Source: Ptychodera flava (Eukaryota; Hemichordata; Enteropneusta; Ptychoderidae). From it: a DNA stretch of 64,000 nucleotides. A program made the translations under genes and the position numbers. The notes beneath the pieces were generated by a model. The model searched no databases. It was given only the letters and a program-made list of their open reading frames with translations, and was not told where the DNA came from. Location of the stretch: the NCBI RefSeq assembly GCF_041260155.1, contig NW_027248277.1, positions 4,500,501 to 4,564,500 on the forward strand, read 5' to 3'. Every line of letters begins with the position of its first letter. The first letter of the stretch is position 1. Shown one piece after another: positions 38,701-53,700 of the stretch.

Positions 38701-41700
38701 GTGGTAAGTTAAACAAACATGATCTAACCTTTCTGTCTCCACAGTGTGGTAGAACCGTATTGTTCCTATTTATCTCTGGATCGACCTACTTTCAGGAAAT
38801 GTGGACTGAGGGGGTACGATAAAGAAGTGTGTATTCATTAATGCAAGGTGTAGTGTGATTTGAATGCCTGCCAAATAGTTTAAAACACCACTTGAAACGA
38901 CTACAGTATCAAATACGAAAACAAATAAGTTGAAAATCCCCTATTAAGACAAAATGATGACCTAACCCAGCCATCATGAATGGCGTCAGTACAGTTTATT
39001 TCACCTCGTGTATCATTTGATTTATCCTGATTGGCTGAGACTTTGTCACATGGTAAGTGGAAAAAAGTGATAAGACATGGTGTAGGACACTTTTGTCCAT
39101 TGGATGAGGGAACTTGACTGCTGCGGAACTACCTAAGCTGTATGCGCATTGTTTCTGTGCCCAGTGAGGTGATCTTGACCACTGCTGATGTACGCGAGTG
39201 TAGTGGGCATTATTATTCAGTGTGTAACAAATTGTCGTACACTAGTTTCACAGAAAAAGCACATGTACAAATGTAACTCCAGTTGAATAAGATGACATAT
39301 TGTACTACATAGTTTATTGTACCATTAAAGTATAAGTACATACAAGTAGCTACAATCAGTACTGTGTTCATTCATAGAAATCATTTGAAAGCATTTGTTG
39401 GTACGGCGATCAGAAAATGGAATCTTTCACATCGGCTACTCTCTACCGAAGCTGTGGCTATGGTTTCTGCGTACAGGTTCTGACACAAAATTGTCTTTGT
39501 GTCATAATATTGAAATATTACCCGGTTAATGTGGAAGTGAACCCTAATTTACTGCCTTTCATTTACAAGTGAATTGACTTTTGCCGTTAGAGAAACAATT
39601 TGAAGCTTTCAGTGTTACTGATATCGTGATTTACATAGGATATATTTGTGTGTTAAGATGGTAATCAAGATATTTTGTCATATTTGTATAGCTGTGAGAA
39701 AATCGTCTTTGCGTATTAAAAGCCAAATAGTAGATAATTATGCCTGCTTGAGGCAGGTATGTCATGTAAGATTTGGGTTTCATAGGCGGCAAGACAAGTG
39801 CTGCTTGCAGTGAATCGCACCCAATCTCATGAATTACATATCTTGTGGAGAAGATTATCGACACTATATCACATCAACAAGTGCTGCTTGCACGTATAAC
39901 TGACTTTCTGTGGACCTGTACTACCTGTAGCACCTAAAACAGACAGCAGATTTTAAACTCTGTTCATATCAGGTTTATGTTATTTGCATATCCAAATGTG
40001 ATGAGTATTTTCAACAATCTACTGGGGAAAATTTACGGTTTGTGTTGTAGCAACATTGAAATGTCAGAACATGAACATCAAATCTACAGAGTAAGCAATC
40101 TTCTCTGTGCATTTCTCCAAGTACTTTTTGGAAAAACAAATGATATACATTAATGCATAATATTTTAGAGTAGTTTATTTTTCTAATTCTCTACTCATCA
40201 AGTTAGCATTGTGTAGAGTTGAGAAAAATTATAAGAAAGTTGTTATTTCTAGCAGTGTGGTGCGTGATTGCATCAGAACAGTTGGTTACGGCCTTCATGG
40301 GTCTTGTGTACACACAGAGCTGGGTTTTGCCTCTATTATCATTCACTTTTGTGAACTAGATTTGAGGTTGGTCAATGTTATGAACAAGTTTTGGACGTCA
40401 GGGAATTACAGACAATAGTATTACACAGTTCAAAAGAGGATTACATTTTCATCCAACCTACCCAGACAAAAGTTGAACGCCTCTGTCGATATGTCAAAAG
40501 AAGTTATTTCAAATCATTGTGTGTTCAGTACTGTACAGTATGTAAGAGTAAGTTTCTCAGTGATTTGCAGACTCAGCAGTTTACAAATGTTGTGTCAGTG
40601 CAGGGTTTATGCCGAGCTTTTAGAACATACCTGCATGATTTGGGGACCCAAGCACTTACCATTTTCTGAAAGTTGCCAAAGATTGACTGCCCTATTCATC
40701 CTAGTGCTGCCAGAAAGTGTCACTTCCCCATTTGCCAAGTAGGTAGAAATCAGTGTTTAGCCAACACCATATATATTTTCACCCACTTAGGTTGGTCTGT
40801 CATAGCAGCTTTAGTCCGTAAAAATCATGTTTATGTAGCTATGTTGTCAGGATCTTCACATTCTCAAGTTTTGTGAAAATACTGGTAACTGTCTTGGTTT
40901 CCTCTGGGTCAGCAGGTTTTGTTCTCAGAAATGAGAATGGTTTGCTAAAAAATTCTCATTTTGAGAAAAATCTTCTCATGCAATAATTACCATAGACTTT
41001 TTTCCTTCTCAATAATTAGGCCATCCCAGTACCCCTAAATTTCACTGTATCTCTTGAATTGATCATAATTGATACAACTTTTGTCGCCTGCTTTATAAAA
41101 TGTACCCCAGTCAAAATTTTTCGGATTTTTGCCAAAATTTCGATGAAAAACTGTAGCCAATGAAATGTTGCACTAAAATTTTGGTGGGAAAAATTAAAGC
41201 ACTCAAAGTGTTAAAGTGTACTTAGCTACAACTGTAATCTAGCAACAGAGAAAAAAGTCAACTGTCAGCGTATCATTAAGTGTACGCAAGTCAGATTCAC
41301 TTTGCATATGGTAGTTTTTGCTTGTCGTTTGTTATGAAAACTCTTACATCCATGAGTACCGAAAACCCAGGCTGTGAAATCCTTCGTGTCACTTTTTCTG
41401 TTGTTATTCGATTTTCGAAAAAAGTTTGAGTACCTTGCTAATGGTTGAAACTTAAGTCCAGTACTATTACTCTTCAGAATGCAGCACTTCCATCAGTGGT
41501 CAAACACTTAGTTGTCATATTTTGCGACCCAACACACCTCTACGTTATTCTGAGTCTGAAATCCATGTTTACATTTGCAGTTTGTTTTTTGGTGGCATTG
41601 AATCGCTGATATTCAATCTAATCAAATGATGTTTTAATTCACCTGCAAAAATTATACACTATAGCCATAATTCCAATTTATCTTATATTTTTCCTTCAAC

Positions 41701-44700
41701 AACAAATCACACACTGAGACCTATTTGCATAAGTTCTAAAGAAAGTGCAGTACACAAGACAAGACAGAGACTGAGAGTTCTTTGGTGATAAATATCTGCC
41801 CATTCCTCATTTGAATGGAAAATTTGGTTACGCAACGTGTCATACAGTAGCCTTCTATTTCAAATCTCACGAACATTTCAATAAGTCAGTTACATACAGG
41901 AAGCGGTGATTGGTCACCGTGATTACCAGAGTGTTAAATAATTTCCTTGTAATATCAGATCTTATCAATGTTAGCATTAACTGTGAGAGGTATATCCTGT
42001 CACTGCAAATATATGGCATTCAGGGCCGCCTTAACAATATGAAAGACAGTTTGCTTTTTCAGCACTTATCATTTGGAAAGCCTCAGCTTGTTGCAGAGGT
42101 TCAAAAAGCGAAATGTCCATTTATAGGGGGTGGTGGGGGGGGGGGGTTTGAACTCCATATATTTAGTGAATTTCACTCTCGCACTTTTATCTTGTGATCA
42201 TAAGTTCACTTAACAAAAAACTGCACACTTCTACCAATGAATTTTACAGTAACTGTATCAAAGCTGTTTGTGTCTTTCTATCGTGTTAAACCACCCAAGC
42301 ACAATTTTATGACTGTAAAATTGTGTCCTGAAATTTTCATTCATCAAACTGTAAAGATGAAAAGTGTAACTTTGAAATTTGCAGAGCATCTGCCTGCTTT
42401 AACCGCACATGCACCTTGTCATTTCACTCTCATGGTCGCCAAACAGCACTGAATATTATAGTCTTCTCCAGGCACATAATTCTCAGTGAAAATGTTGGAA
42501 GAAAACACCAATATATCAGACGTCAGCATTTTGTACTTTTGAACTTTCGTTTAGAGGGTGGGGGGTTTGATCTAAACCAAGGAATTTTGTTTCCTTAACC
42601 AATGTGACAATCTGACATGGTCCCTTACATTACCAGTGGAATTTACAAAAAATGCTTTCAAGGTAAATTTATTTTACTTTTTATGGAATAATAATAGGGT
42701 TATCTATTAGCATGGATACATACATTGGTTTGCTACTAAGAGACTTTCTTGGAAATGTGTACCAGTATAATAAATGACAGGCATGTTTTATTGGCAGCGT
42801 CATTGTGTACAAAAAATTAGTGCTATAGGAGGACTTTCTGGTAAAAATGTTTGTGCTATGTCAGCATTCTGTAGATTTACTGAACCTGTGTTGTAGATTG
42901 TGTGATGTTGATACGTTTAGGGAAAAGCAGTGCTGTGGCAGGTGTAATACTATAGTAGTTTTACAGTAATACTGTTGTTATCCTGAACAATTCTGTATTC
43001 CTGTGGAAAGATGGGAATTATGGTAATACAGTTTTTGTAAATTATGATTGTGCAGTAGACTGAGGGTTACAACTTTCCTTGTAAAAAGTGGTTCAGATTG
43101 TTACTTGATAGCATCAAGTACATGATAAAGTGTAATTTTCTTGAGTCCAAAGAAACTTCCTTTTGCCAATGACATGTCAAATTGCTATGAGGAAAAGCAG
43201 GTGATATCTCATTGGCTCATCGATTTATAAACATACTGGAAAGTTTTGCGAGCCAATATTGAGTCTGTGTACTGAATTCAAAAGAATGTTTTGTAATTGA
43301 TGTATACATGTTTGTTTGTCACTGCCACAATGCTAATTGCGTAACGCTGGATGATAAGGAATGATTGATCGATTGATTGATTGATTGATCGATCGATTGA
43401 TTGATTGATTACTTTTTCCATGCTAATTGCCAAATTGGGATAATCAAGATTGATTGATTGAATATACCGGTATGTATTTCCATGTATTGATCTATGTCTA
43501 CCCCGGTACGTATGTAGGAAGCATTCATTCTAAATATGTCTGACAATGCTAGTTGCTGTTGTAAATCAGCTGTATCTTGTCATCTATGATCTGGTATTAA
43601 CCCATTCACCTTTCACGTGTTGGTACATTTCTTTTGTTTTCAATAGATTTGATGATGGGTTAACCCTTTTCCTGCCAAGTCCATATTTCACCACCAGGTC
43701 AAGATGATTAAAATTAATGAAACACAACGTATTCCATATGATTTATTTTAACATAATACTGTACATTTGAAGGCTGTTGAAAACATAATACTGTAAACTG
43801 ATTTTTTTTTGGACAAAAGATGCTATAACATACCAAGCCAAGCGGGTGAAAATACGTCATGTTTTTGGCTCAATACCACTTTTTACTGACTTGGCTGATG
43901 GGGAAGTAATACAGTTATTACTGTCTGGCAGGAAAAGGGTTAAGGCATGACAGTGTTATTCAATTTGTACCATCGGCCAATCAGGAGAATATTATTTATA
44001 CGAGAAGTGATTACGCAAGATAAAAAACAATTTGTCTGTATACTGAGCTTTAAAGTACTTTTGATGTCAAAACCTGTAGTTTCAAAGCAAAGAGAACAAT
44101 AAAAAACGTCTGGTTGTCATGAAATATTCATTTTCAAATGAAAATTTGTATTTCACTTTGAAAGAAGAGACAGCAAAATTGATGAGTGCTGGCAGTATTC
44201 TACTTTTGTATTCTGAAATAGATTTATAAAGTACTCATCATACATTCTAGTTTGGACAAAGAGAAACTGATATGTTTTGCAGCACAATGTACTTTGTCAG
44301 AAGTTTCGTGAGGCCGTGTCATCGATTATGTTTTTTTATACAAAAACTGGTTCTTGAATGTTTTATAAGTTGTGTTTGGATTTTTGATTGAGCTTGGCTT
44401 CACCGTAAAGTCCATGTTTGGCTGTTGCATTATCAAAGCAACGTTATCAAATGTACTGCTCTACAGAAAAATATTGTGTCTCCCTTCTTCAAGTGTTTTT
44501 CCTTTGGTCCAAGTGCTATCATATTTAACGGTATCATTTTGAAGAGCTATTGAATACGAAACAAGGACAAATTGAAGTTCAGATTGGGTTGATGTCCTAC
44601 ACAATGTGCAAAACAAAAATTATAATCGGAAACTTTTGATTGTTTAATGAATGATTTTATTGCTTTCAAGTAGTTACATGTAGAATCAGGTGGTATACCA

Positions 44701-47700
44701 GAGAGGGAAAATATGCCTCCTGAAACTTCAAAATCATGGAATTTTACTCAGAATATTTTTCCACAGATATGTCAGTGAAAAAAAGGCATAGGTTGGCCGC
44801 CACGTGCTCTCCACCATCTGTAACGTTCACACCCTTCTCCAAGAAGTACAAACCACTTTGGTCGACCCTCTTGATGGTAGCGGGTAACTTTAGTCAGGTA
44901 TTGAATGACTGTACCTTCCATAGAGCTGCCTGTCTTACAAACAACTGAGTGTGCACTAATTGTAGGAAGCACTCAAGAAAGTCTGATACCATTTTCTGTT
45001 GCCAGAGAGAGATTTTGTGAGTGTTACCGCTGACTGGGTGAGCTATAAGCTTTGTTTAAAAGTTCTGACCGCCTTAGGCCTAGTTTCTGAAAGGGGTCGC
45101 CATGACCAACATGTATCAGGTCTTTTCAGTGTGTGCAACTAGTCAAAGCTATGTGGTGTGTTGTATATATACATTTTAAGAGACATTCAAAACTGAGGAA
45201 TAGTTTCATTGAATGAACTTTTAGACTGCGTTAGTCATTGTAGATGCAATTCAGAGTCTGTGCAGAGACATAGTTGTGTTTTGTTATCAGAAAAGTGAAT
45301 TCCCAGAGTAAGAAGTTTTGGGATTGGGAGGGGAGTGGGGGAGGGTGTCATCGAGGCTCAGTAGGACCAGGGTTACAATGAATGGATAGTGACTTTGAGA
45401 CTTACGTGTGCCCGGAGTTGCAGACTCACTCAGAGGTGAGTTTTTGACTCAAGCATTTTGTTGTAGCCATGAGCAAGACACTGTACTGTGCGGCTCTATC
45501 AAGATAGGGTTGTCCCCCTTGCAATGGTGTACCAGCATGGGTATAACCCAGGACGTGCCCAGTCTGAAGCAAGCCCACTGAAGGGGCTCTGTCAAGAAAT
45601 ATTTGTCCTCCCTGCAATGGTGTACCACTGAGTGTACAACTAAGGTCTTGTCCAGCTTGACCCCAAGCCCTTTGAAGGGGGCTCTGTCAAGAAAGGGTTG
45701 TCCTCCCTGCAATGATACGCCAGTTACCTACAACCCAGGACTTGTTTCAGTGTTAAAACTATGATGAGTGCATTCTGGTACTATAGTAGTGCTGAGTTTT
45801 TGTGAAGGGAAGTCAAATCCTGATACTGATGGTCCAACTTGGGACAAGTGCAGTTTGTGATAAATACATATGTACAGTGAGTGTTTTAACCTGGCTGGTA
45901 CTAGCTCTAAGTCTTTTTAATCCCAGGTTGTCTCATTAATCTAGGGTCAATTTACAAGAACGCTAGTCCAACCCAGATTGTAGCCCTGGACAAGCCAAAT
46001 TCACACATGTAGAAACTCATGGTGCTTTACGGACCCCACCTATGGATTAGTGCCTGGTTTGACCAGTGTTTGTTTTGTGCCTGGGAAATGACAAGCTCAA
46101 CAAAAAAATGAGAACAGTCTTGTGTGTACATGCATCATAGAATTCCTAGTTTGTAAGCCATTTGTCAATCATTTAATTAAAATTGACACTCACTGAGTAA
46201 AGACTAAATAACCAGCATTTGTAATATAGGTTTATAGAAATGTTTTTTTTTTTTTTGTGGGTCGTTACATGTGGATACTTGATGTTGTAGTTGTGTTGTA
46301 TGTGTATTATCCACCAAAGTAAGCCATCCCTTGGGCATGCATGTCATATTTGTCTTGCAGATTTCTGTTTGTGATCCATATGCATTGATGGCCTGAAAAC
46401 CAGGGTCATTCACCGCTTATGACATGTCAATCATAAGATTTTCCACTCATCGCTGTAAAGCCGACAACAGAGATACATGTATTTCATTGTACAGTGTGGA
46501 TAATGTTAACCAAACTGTATATGCAATTCTCAACACTTTGGTCTTAAAACTTTTTTCTATTGGTAAAACATCACAAGGCAATTCTCAACACTTTGGTCTG
46601 AAAACTTTTTCTATTGGTAAAACATCACAAGGCAATGCTCAACACTTTGGTCTCCACACTTTTCCATGGCCGTGTAGATTTTGTCAAGTATTGTTGCTCC
46701 ATTGAAACTTCAAGCTTGCACCAGGTAAATCCAGTGATTTGTCAGAAGATTTGGTAGGTTGTTTCTTCAATTGGCATTTGAACAAAACTTTTGAAATACA
46801 TGCACTGCAGAACCATCTCTTCATCAATAACAAGAGATATAAAAAAATTCACTCTTCTGCCTCAAGATCCGGTAAATAGATTGAAATACAAGATTACAAT
46901 TGGGGATATCTACCAGACATTTGAAATGCAACCACTGATTACAAAATCATTCTGGTATCAGTCTCCATCATCTAAGAAGGTTACTGCCAGCACTCCATAA
47001 CATAAAACAGCTCTCCTTATGGTAGAATTCGCCTGGAGACAGATATTCGGACACTCAAACATTTACAATTGTTTTTTGATCTACCACTTGTAGAGGCTCA
47101 TTTTACAGCTCTTGAAGTAAGAAAACTTTCCTTTCATTCTCTTAGTTTTTGAAAATCGAAAATAAAATTTTTCCACAGAGAGTTAACACGGGATGGCAGC
47201 CATTTTGAATTTCAAATATTAACAAATGTTAGGTAATTGTTTTTCTAGTACCAAACTCCGTACTTGCTCCCTGCTTTATATTCTTGATTTGCATAAAGTA
47301 TCATGGAAGAAAGTTTTAACGAAAGTTTTAAGTTTTCAACTTTGAGACGCACACTACCTTAGGAAAATTTGGCCACACCCCTCCCCATATGATAGAAATC
47401 TATGCTCATCTTAGGGTGCCTTTATTAACAAACAAATACAAATATACCTCTAAGTTAATGGTTAATAATAGTATGGCTCAGCTTTGGCCTTACATTGTCC
47501 ATGATGCCTAAAAACAACTAACAAGCTGCTGCTTCAGTTATTTCATTTACAGAGAAATTCTGTTTTGAGAATAAATGCATACAGTTAGATATTCAAAATT
47601 CTGTGGAAAAGAAGGTTCCAGCTGCTCATGTACAACAGTGTATGCAGTTAATGAACCTGATATCAAAGTATGTCTGTCTACAATTTACATGTATGGCAAT

Positions 47701-50700
47701 TAGTATTTTAATGAGAACATATTCAAAACCAGATTATGCAGAAAAAAAATTGAACATATCTTTTGAGAAGTTCATTTGAAGTAAGCACACCAAATGATTA
47801 AACTTTTACGATGAAAAACAATTCTTTTATGAATGTAAGTTGTGTTGCTTCATAGGACCACATCTGGACATTTCTACGTATATCTATATGCACATAATTC
47901 ATGTTGTAACCATGTCACATATGTTACATGTAAATTTCTTACATCTCGAAATATTGACATCACCGTGTTGAGAAAAGAGTGCTGTGCGTATAGTCTCTAT
48001 TCTGGTATATGTACATGTAATTTGATTTATTGTGGAAATGGTGTTGGTGAGGAAGCAGTGTGGATATTATACATGTAGATGTACAATGATTTACGTAGGT
48101 GTGTCTTCAAATTGATGGTGAGATGTCAATTTCCAGAGAGACCTTGAGGTGTGGGTTTGCAAAATGTTAACAAAACTGAACGCTCTAAGGCAACAGTTGA
48201 ATGACTGTAGTGCCCATACTTGTCAGCATTTAATGTTTAATAGCTCTTTAACCGAAAAAAATTGAATTCACTCTAATATTGTCAATATTACTAAGCAATA
48301 CACAAATACATCTTTCAATGGAGGTTGTGGGCGTTAGGATACTCAAATTTTATAATGCCTTCTATGATTTAAGAGTATTATCCAGTAGTAGGCAGAGTAG
48401 GTATGGTTTTCAGAAATCCACCGGACCACTCTGCTGTAGTTTGAATATGCACCTGTGCTTATTTTGGGCAATTTTCACATCAAGAACTTTTTCCGAGTTT
48501 TGACTCTGTCAGCTTGACAATCTTCATCAGTCCATCCAAGGTACATGTATATGTACATCAATCAACAGTATGTTTTCAACGAGTAAGTATAATTTTGTAA
48601 AGTGGAACTGAAATGAGAGAATTATTGCAACATCAGTTTTAGATAAGTAACCATTTTAAATTACATGGCTTTCTAAAAGTGAAGAAAGATGATTTATGTA
48701 TACAGATGTGGAAATTTAAAGGTATAACTAAGCTTGTAAAAATGATAGTTTTCTGCAAAATCAGCATTTCTGGACAGAATATGAATCAAGATGGTCTTTT
48801 ATAAATGGAAAAAAGTGTTGTAATGACAGCAATGGAGGTGATAAGTGGAGAATTGTCTTGAAAACAAGTGTCAGCAGAAGGCTGCCATCTTAATTTAATT
48901 GTGAACAAAACCGGTACTTGAAGTACAGTATGTGAACATGGACAGTAATTTAGCAACTATTTAGCCTTCATGTTCAATGTATGCCTAAACATGTATGTGT
49001 ACTTGGTCTGTAAATGGAATAATAGTTCAAAGGTATGCGAAACCGGTCGATAAAATATCTTTACATTGTTAATCTCAGTGTGCAATCATTGTTTTCGGTG
49101 TTCATCGACCTGGTGCTTGTTGTAACCAAGTGGGAGACAACCTTGAAAGGCATTCTATTCCCATGTTAGAATTTGTTTTACATGTCAAAATCTCTCTTTA
49201 TAGGTTTTTAAATAACTTTACCAGTGAGGCAAGTGTTCAATGTTTTGTCACAAGTGAGTCATCTGGCCAAGTTGAATCAAGTTCAACACCTGTTTCTCAA
49301 CTGGAGACATCTCCAGAAACATCACAAATGTCACAACATGTCAAAGTATGAACAGTGTTTTGTTTTGTCAGGTTCCCTTCAGTGTATCACTGTATCAGTG
49401 TCCTTTTATACATGTCTTTAGAAACAACAGGAATGGTACTGGAGTTGCCAACACTTTTGAATTGTTATCTTGATATTCGACAAATCAATGACCTGCATTG
49501 AGAAGGGTTTCACCCAAGATACAACAGTCAAGGGGATTGTGCCCCCCTCCCCATAGTTACGACAGGGTGGGGTGGGGGTTTAAATCATAGTGGAGGTTTA
49601 GATAATTATGGATCATATCAAACTATGATTTCATAGCTACTTTGTACATAGCTGCCTTGCTATCAGTTGGCACCGGTACATGTAACTGTATTACATGGAT
49701 TAGGAAATTCCGGGATTGGGTGTTGTCCAGTGGCAGCCTGGGACCAATGCTGTCTACATTGTTTATCAGGTGGGCATGGTTCAATTTATGTAGGAATCCC
49801 TAGATCCTGCAGCCTAGATGAAAAACTTACTTTTTTCCGGCATTTAATGAATAAAGTCAAGTTAACCCTTTGAGCGCCAAACCAATTTTTGTTGCCTTTA
49901 TAAAATGTACTCCACTTATTTTTTTCAGATTTTTGCCAAAATTTTGATAAAAAAATGTATTAAATTAAATTTTGTGTCCATTTAGTCCAAAATTATCAAA
50001 AAAATTACAGAAAACTTCATAAAAATTTGTAAAATGTTGTACTCAAATTTTAGTGGGCTAAAATTACAGCACTCAAAGGGTTAACTTTGTGAAGTAGTTT
50101 GAGTGATGAGAATGCTGATGTAGAGTGGATGAACATTTAGAGAAATAGGGTTAAAGAAACATGTCTTCAAGTTCTCTGAAGATTGTGTAAACTTGCTTTA
50201 AACATATATTTGAAGCCAATGAGTGGTCTACTTGCATAATCTCAATGGCCAGCCAGTTGTAATATCATTCAAATGTTATTGAAACCCCAGGGCCTATAAT
50301 CTTAACCTCATAAATTCACAGCCATTGAATTGGTAATAATGATGTAAAGGTGAAATGTCAAATTACCAGGGATTAACTCTTCGAACACCAAAGTAAATTT
50401 TTGTCACCTTTATAAAATATACCCCAGTTGATATTTTTCAGATTTTTGCTGAAATTTTGATATGAAAATATAGCAAGTGAAATGTGATGTCCATTTGGTC
50501 AAAAATTATCAAAAAAATTACAGAAAAATTCATACTAGTTTGTAAATGAAATTCTGGCAGAAAAATTCCAGCCTTCAAAGGACTAAGCAGCTAATATTAA
50601 TGTCTTTTAATCTTCAGTTTAGAAGTCTTTTATGCAGGTGAATGAAAGACTGTCTCCCTTTGAGATATTTCGTCTGTAAAACGCTGCTTAAATCTGAAAC

Positions 50701-53700
50701 CCTCATGTTATTTGAAAGGTTCAAACAGTAAATTGGCACAGAAGATTTATATCTGAAAACTTGCACAAAAAATTACATCTGGACAACTGGTTAACCCTTT
50801 GAGCACCTTTATAAAATGTAACCCAGACAATTTTTTCAGATATTTTTGCCAAATTTTGATCAAAAAATGTAGCTAATGAAATGTAATATCCATTTCGTCC
50901 AAAATTGCCAACAAATTACAAAAAAAATCTTTAAAAATTGGTAAAATTTTGGCGGGAAAATTTATAGTACCTAAAGGGTTAATGATAGGTGATAGAATAT
51001 TTCAAATTCTGACACTTGTTTGTGTACTTGATGTGTATAGTGCATTTATGTTGTTATGCATCATGAGAGTGTGTTGCCCCCATTTTCCTGTATGTGGTTC
51101 CAACCATCCTTTTGAAAATAATGGGATGTACCAAAGGCAATTTTTGACAGGGGTCAAAATATTCCCCCTGATAAAAGTTCTATCAATATACTTGTTTCAT
51201 GGGTGTTCATGTGACCTTGAGAATAGTCAATCAAAGCTTCAAGTATATCTTTTTTGCCCTTTGGCACAGTGATTGAAAATTCAATCACAGTGCTCAACAA
51301 ACTTGCATAAATTAGCATAAATTAAGCATATGTAGCAGAAAATATGGTAATTAGAAAGATGAGATGCCCAATCAGCCAGTGTTTTTGCTAAGGTTGGGGG
51401 AATATTGGTAAATGATTTTGGAAACCCGGTAACATTGCTGATGTTGCCTTCATCAATAGGTCAAACCCGGAATTCGAATGGATCACGGTATAAACAAACC
51501 CACGTGCGTAAACTTGCATAGACGAACGTGTATTTTATACACGTTAGTGCACATATGGGTTTGTTTGTACCGCGATCACGTGATCTCTTTGGCGTACTGA
51601 GTCTGTAGAACGCATCGCGTCCTTTTTATTCCGGAGTAGAACCATTGCATTGACACACCAAGGGGAACCCTGGTAACATGATCTGGTAACCCTGGTAACA
51701 TTTACCTGCTTACCACCCTTAGCAAAAACACTGTCAGCAGAAGTTGAAGAAATGTTGTAGTAGATCCTAGTTTTGTGTTTTGTGATGCATATAGTATTTA
51801 ATTAATTTATCCCTGCTCAAAGTACCACCATATGACACGAGAAATCCTAATTTATACCGTAAATACTTGGATAACACCACAACACTGCAATAAGTCAGTC
51901 GTAGATGAACCAAACACTCTCTCTTTTGACTTTCGCATACATCGGTTTAAACCTGTCCCCCAATGAGCTGAAAAGGAATCTGTTAAATGACATCGGGTAA
52001 TTTGCTTTCTGTCTTCATGGCATTTAGAATTGAAGAAATACGGAATGTATCTGGTGTTGTTTGTATTACAGTGACATTTTCCCTACTGGCTGATAAACTG
52101 ATACATTGTAAGCGTTTCCTAGGTGATATGCTAATTAGCCTCACTTCCAGGGATTCAGTTTTGGTGGCTTCTGTCCAGGAATAAACTGGCAAGTGAGTTC
52201 AAGAACAGTCATTCCAACACGATGAACCTTCCCATATGACGCAAACCAGACAACAGGTTTGTTGTTGCTTGTCTGTGATTGGATCATATCTGGTGAACGT
52301 CTGTGATACATGTATCTAACCCGTTGATCGAGATGGTTGGAAGGGCAAACTGTCTGTTTTTGATCAAGATATTTGAAAAAACGTGTCACTTTTGTGATTC
52401 ATTCTGCCAAATTTCTTCCAGTGAAGTGATTCCTTTCAAGAATTGTGATGGTACTCAGAATTTCAGGTCACAAACATAGCAGACTTGGCTCTTGAACTCT
52501 CTCACGCAGCCTAGTTCTTCATAAACAGAAACACATCAACTGACCATTGATAACAGTGGGTTTGGGTTCAATCATGGTTGTGAAAGATATAAATACTTCT
52601 TATTTAGTCAGTTTGCTGTAGAGTTTAAAGGCCAGTGTCAGGTATCAGATTGTCCTGTCAGTCAGGAAATTTAGTCACTGGATAGGAAAACAAAATGCTA
52701 TGACACCACTGTTATCCTCTTACACAAGTTACAGCTAAGAACAAACTTGATCCTGGGGATGGAAAAAAAGTTGTTCAAAACTCAAGGCTTATCACATTTA
52801 TCTTGTAGGAATTCCATGGAGTTGATCAAAATTTCATTAGAGAACATAACATTGACAAAAGTATTAACAAGTACATCACATATCCAAAGAGTAATGGGCG
52901 GTCCAGGCCAAGAAACTTCACTTTCTGAAAACTTTGTTTCCATGGCAAATACCCTAGCCAGAAACACTGCTTTCACCTCCGTTTGCAATTGTACATGTCC
53001 AATGCTATGGGAAGAAATTGGAACAAACTAAAGTTTTCAGTGAAAAGTTGGTTAGTTTCCAATCTTTTGTTGACACCAATTCAATAAATCTCAGCAGAGA
53101 GATTTTTCCCTTCCGTATAGGGTTTAGTTTGCGTGGGATGGTTGGAATTTCTAAAACTGTGAAATTTTGAGATAAACCTAACCGATAACCTTTATTATTG
53201 CCAGCATCATTTGGTATTGATATTGGCATGTTCATCATTGTAATTCTGAAGTTTGATACATCCCAATGACAGGTTGATATTTCTGTTATCTAACACTTGT
53301 GGATGATTTTTAGTGTGACATGCTGCAACGAACTAATAACCTTCGTTATCGCAAGCATCGTTTGATATTGATATCGGCATGTATTCATCGTAATTCTGGA
53401 GTTCGATACATCCCAATGACAGGTTGATATTTTTGTTATCTGACACCCCGGGATGAAATTTCAGGGCGACATACCTTTACAACGCGTATATCAGTCATAC
53501 ACCTGGTAATCACGTGTCAGACAACTAGTCTCATAAAAAAAGTTTGTGATCTCTTTGTCAGGCCAGTGCACGACACTGTATCTTTGTATTTGCATAACGA
53601 GGGAATAAGTAGAACTCTAATAGATAAGCACTCTGTCGTATGTTGACAGAGATGATTGTTGTATTTACAAGTAATATTTTTTTACGGTTCTCAACTTCTG

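Noticed and set aside
40209..40876. Cluster of overlapping plus-strand frames in receptor intron 1
   Set aside because: No recognisable domain and three frames open in turn; consistent with chance. No flanking splice pattern of a nested gene was seen.
51377..51733. Calling the foldback a hAT element
   Set aside because: The ends CAGTG fit, but the visible duplication is five bases, not eight, and no transposase is present, so it is left unassigned.
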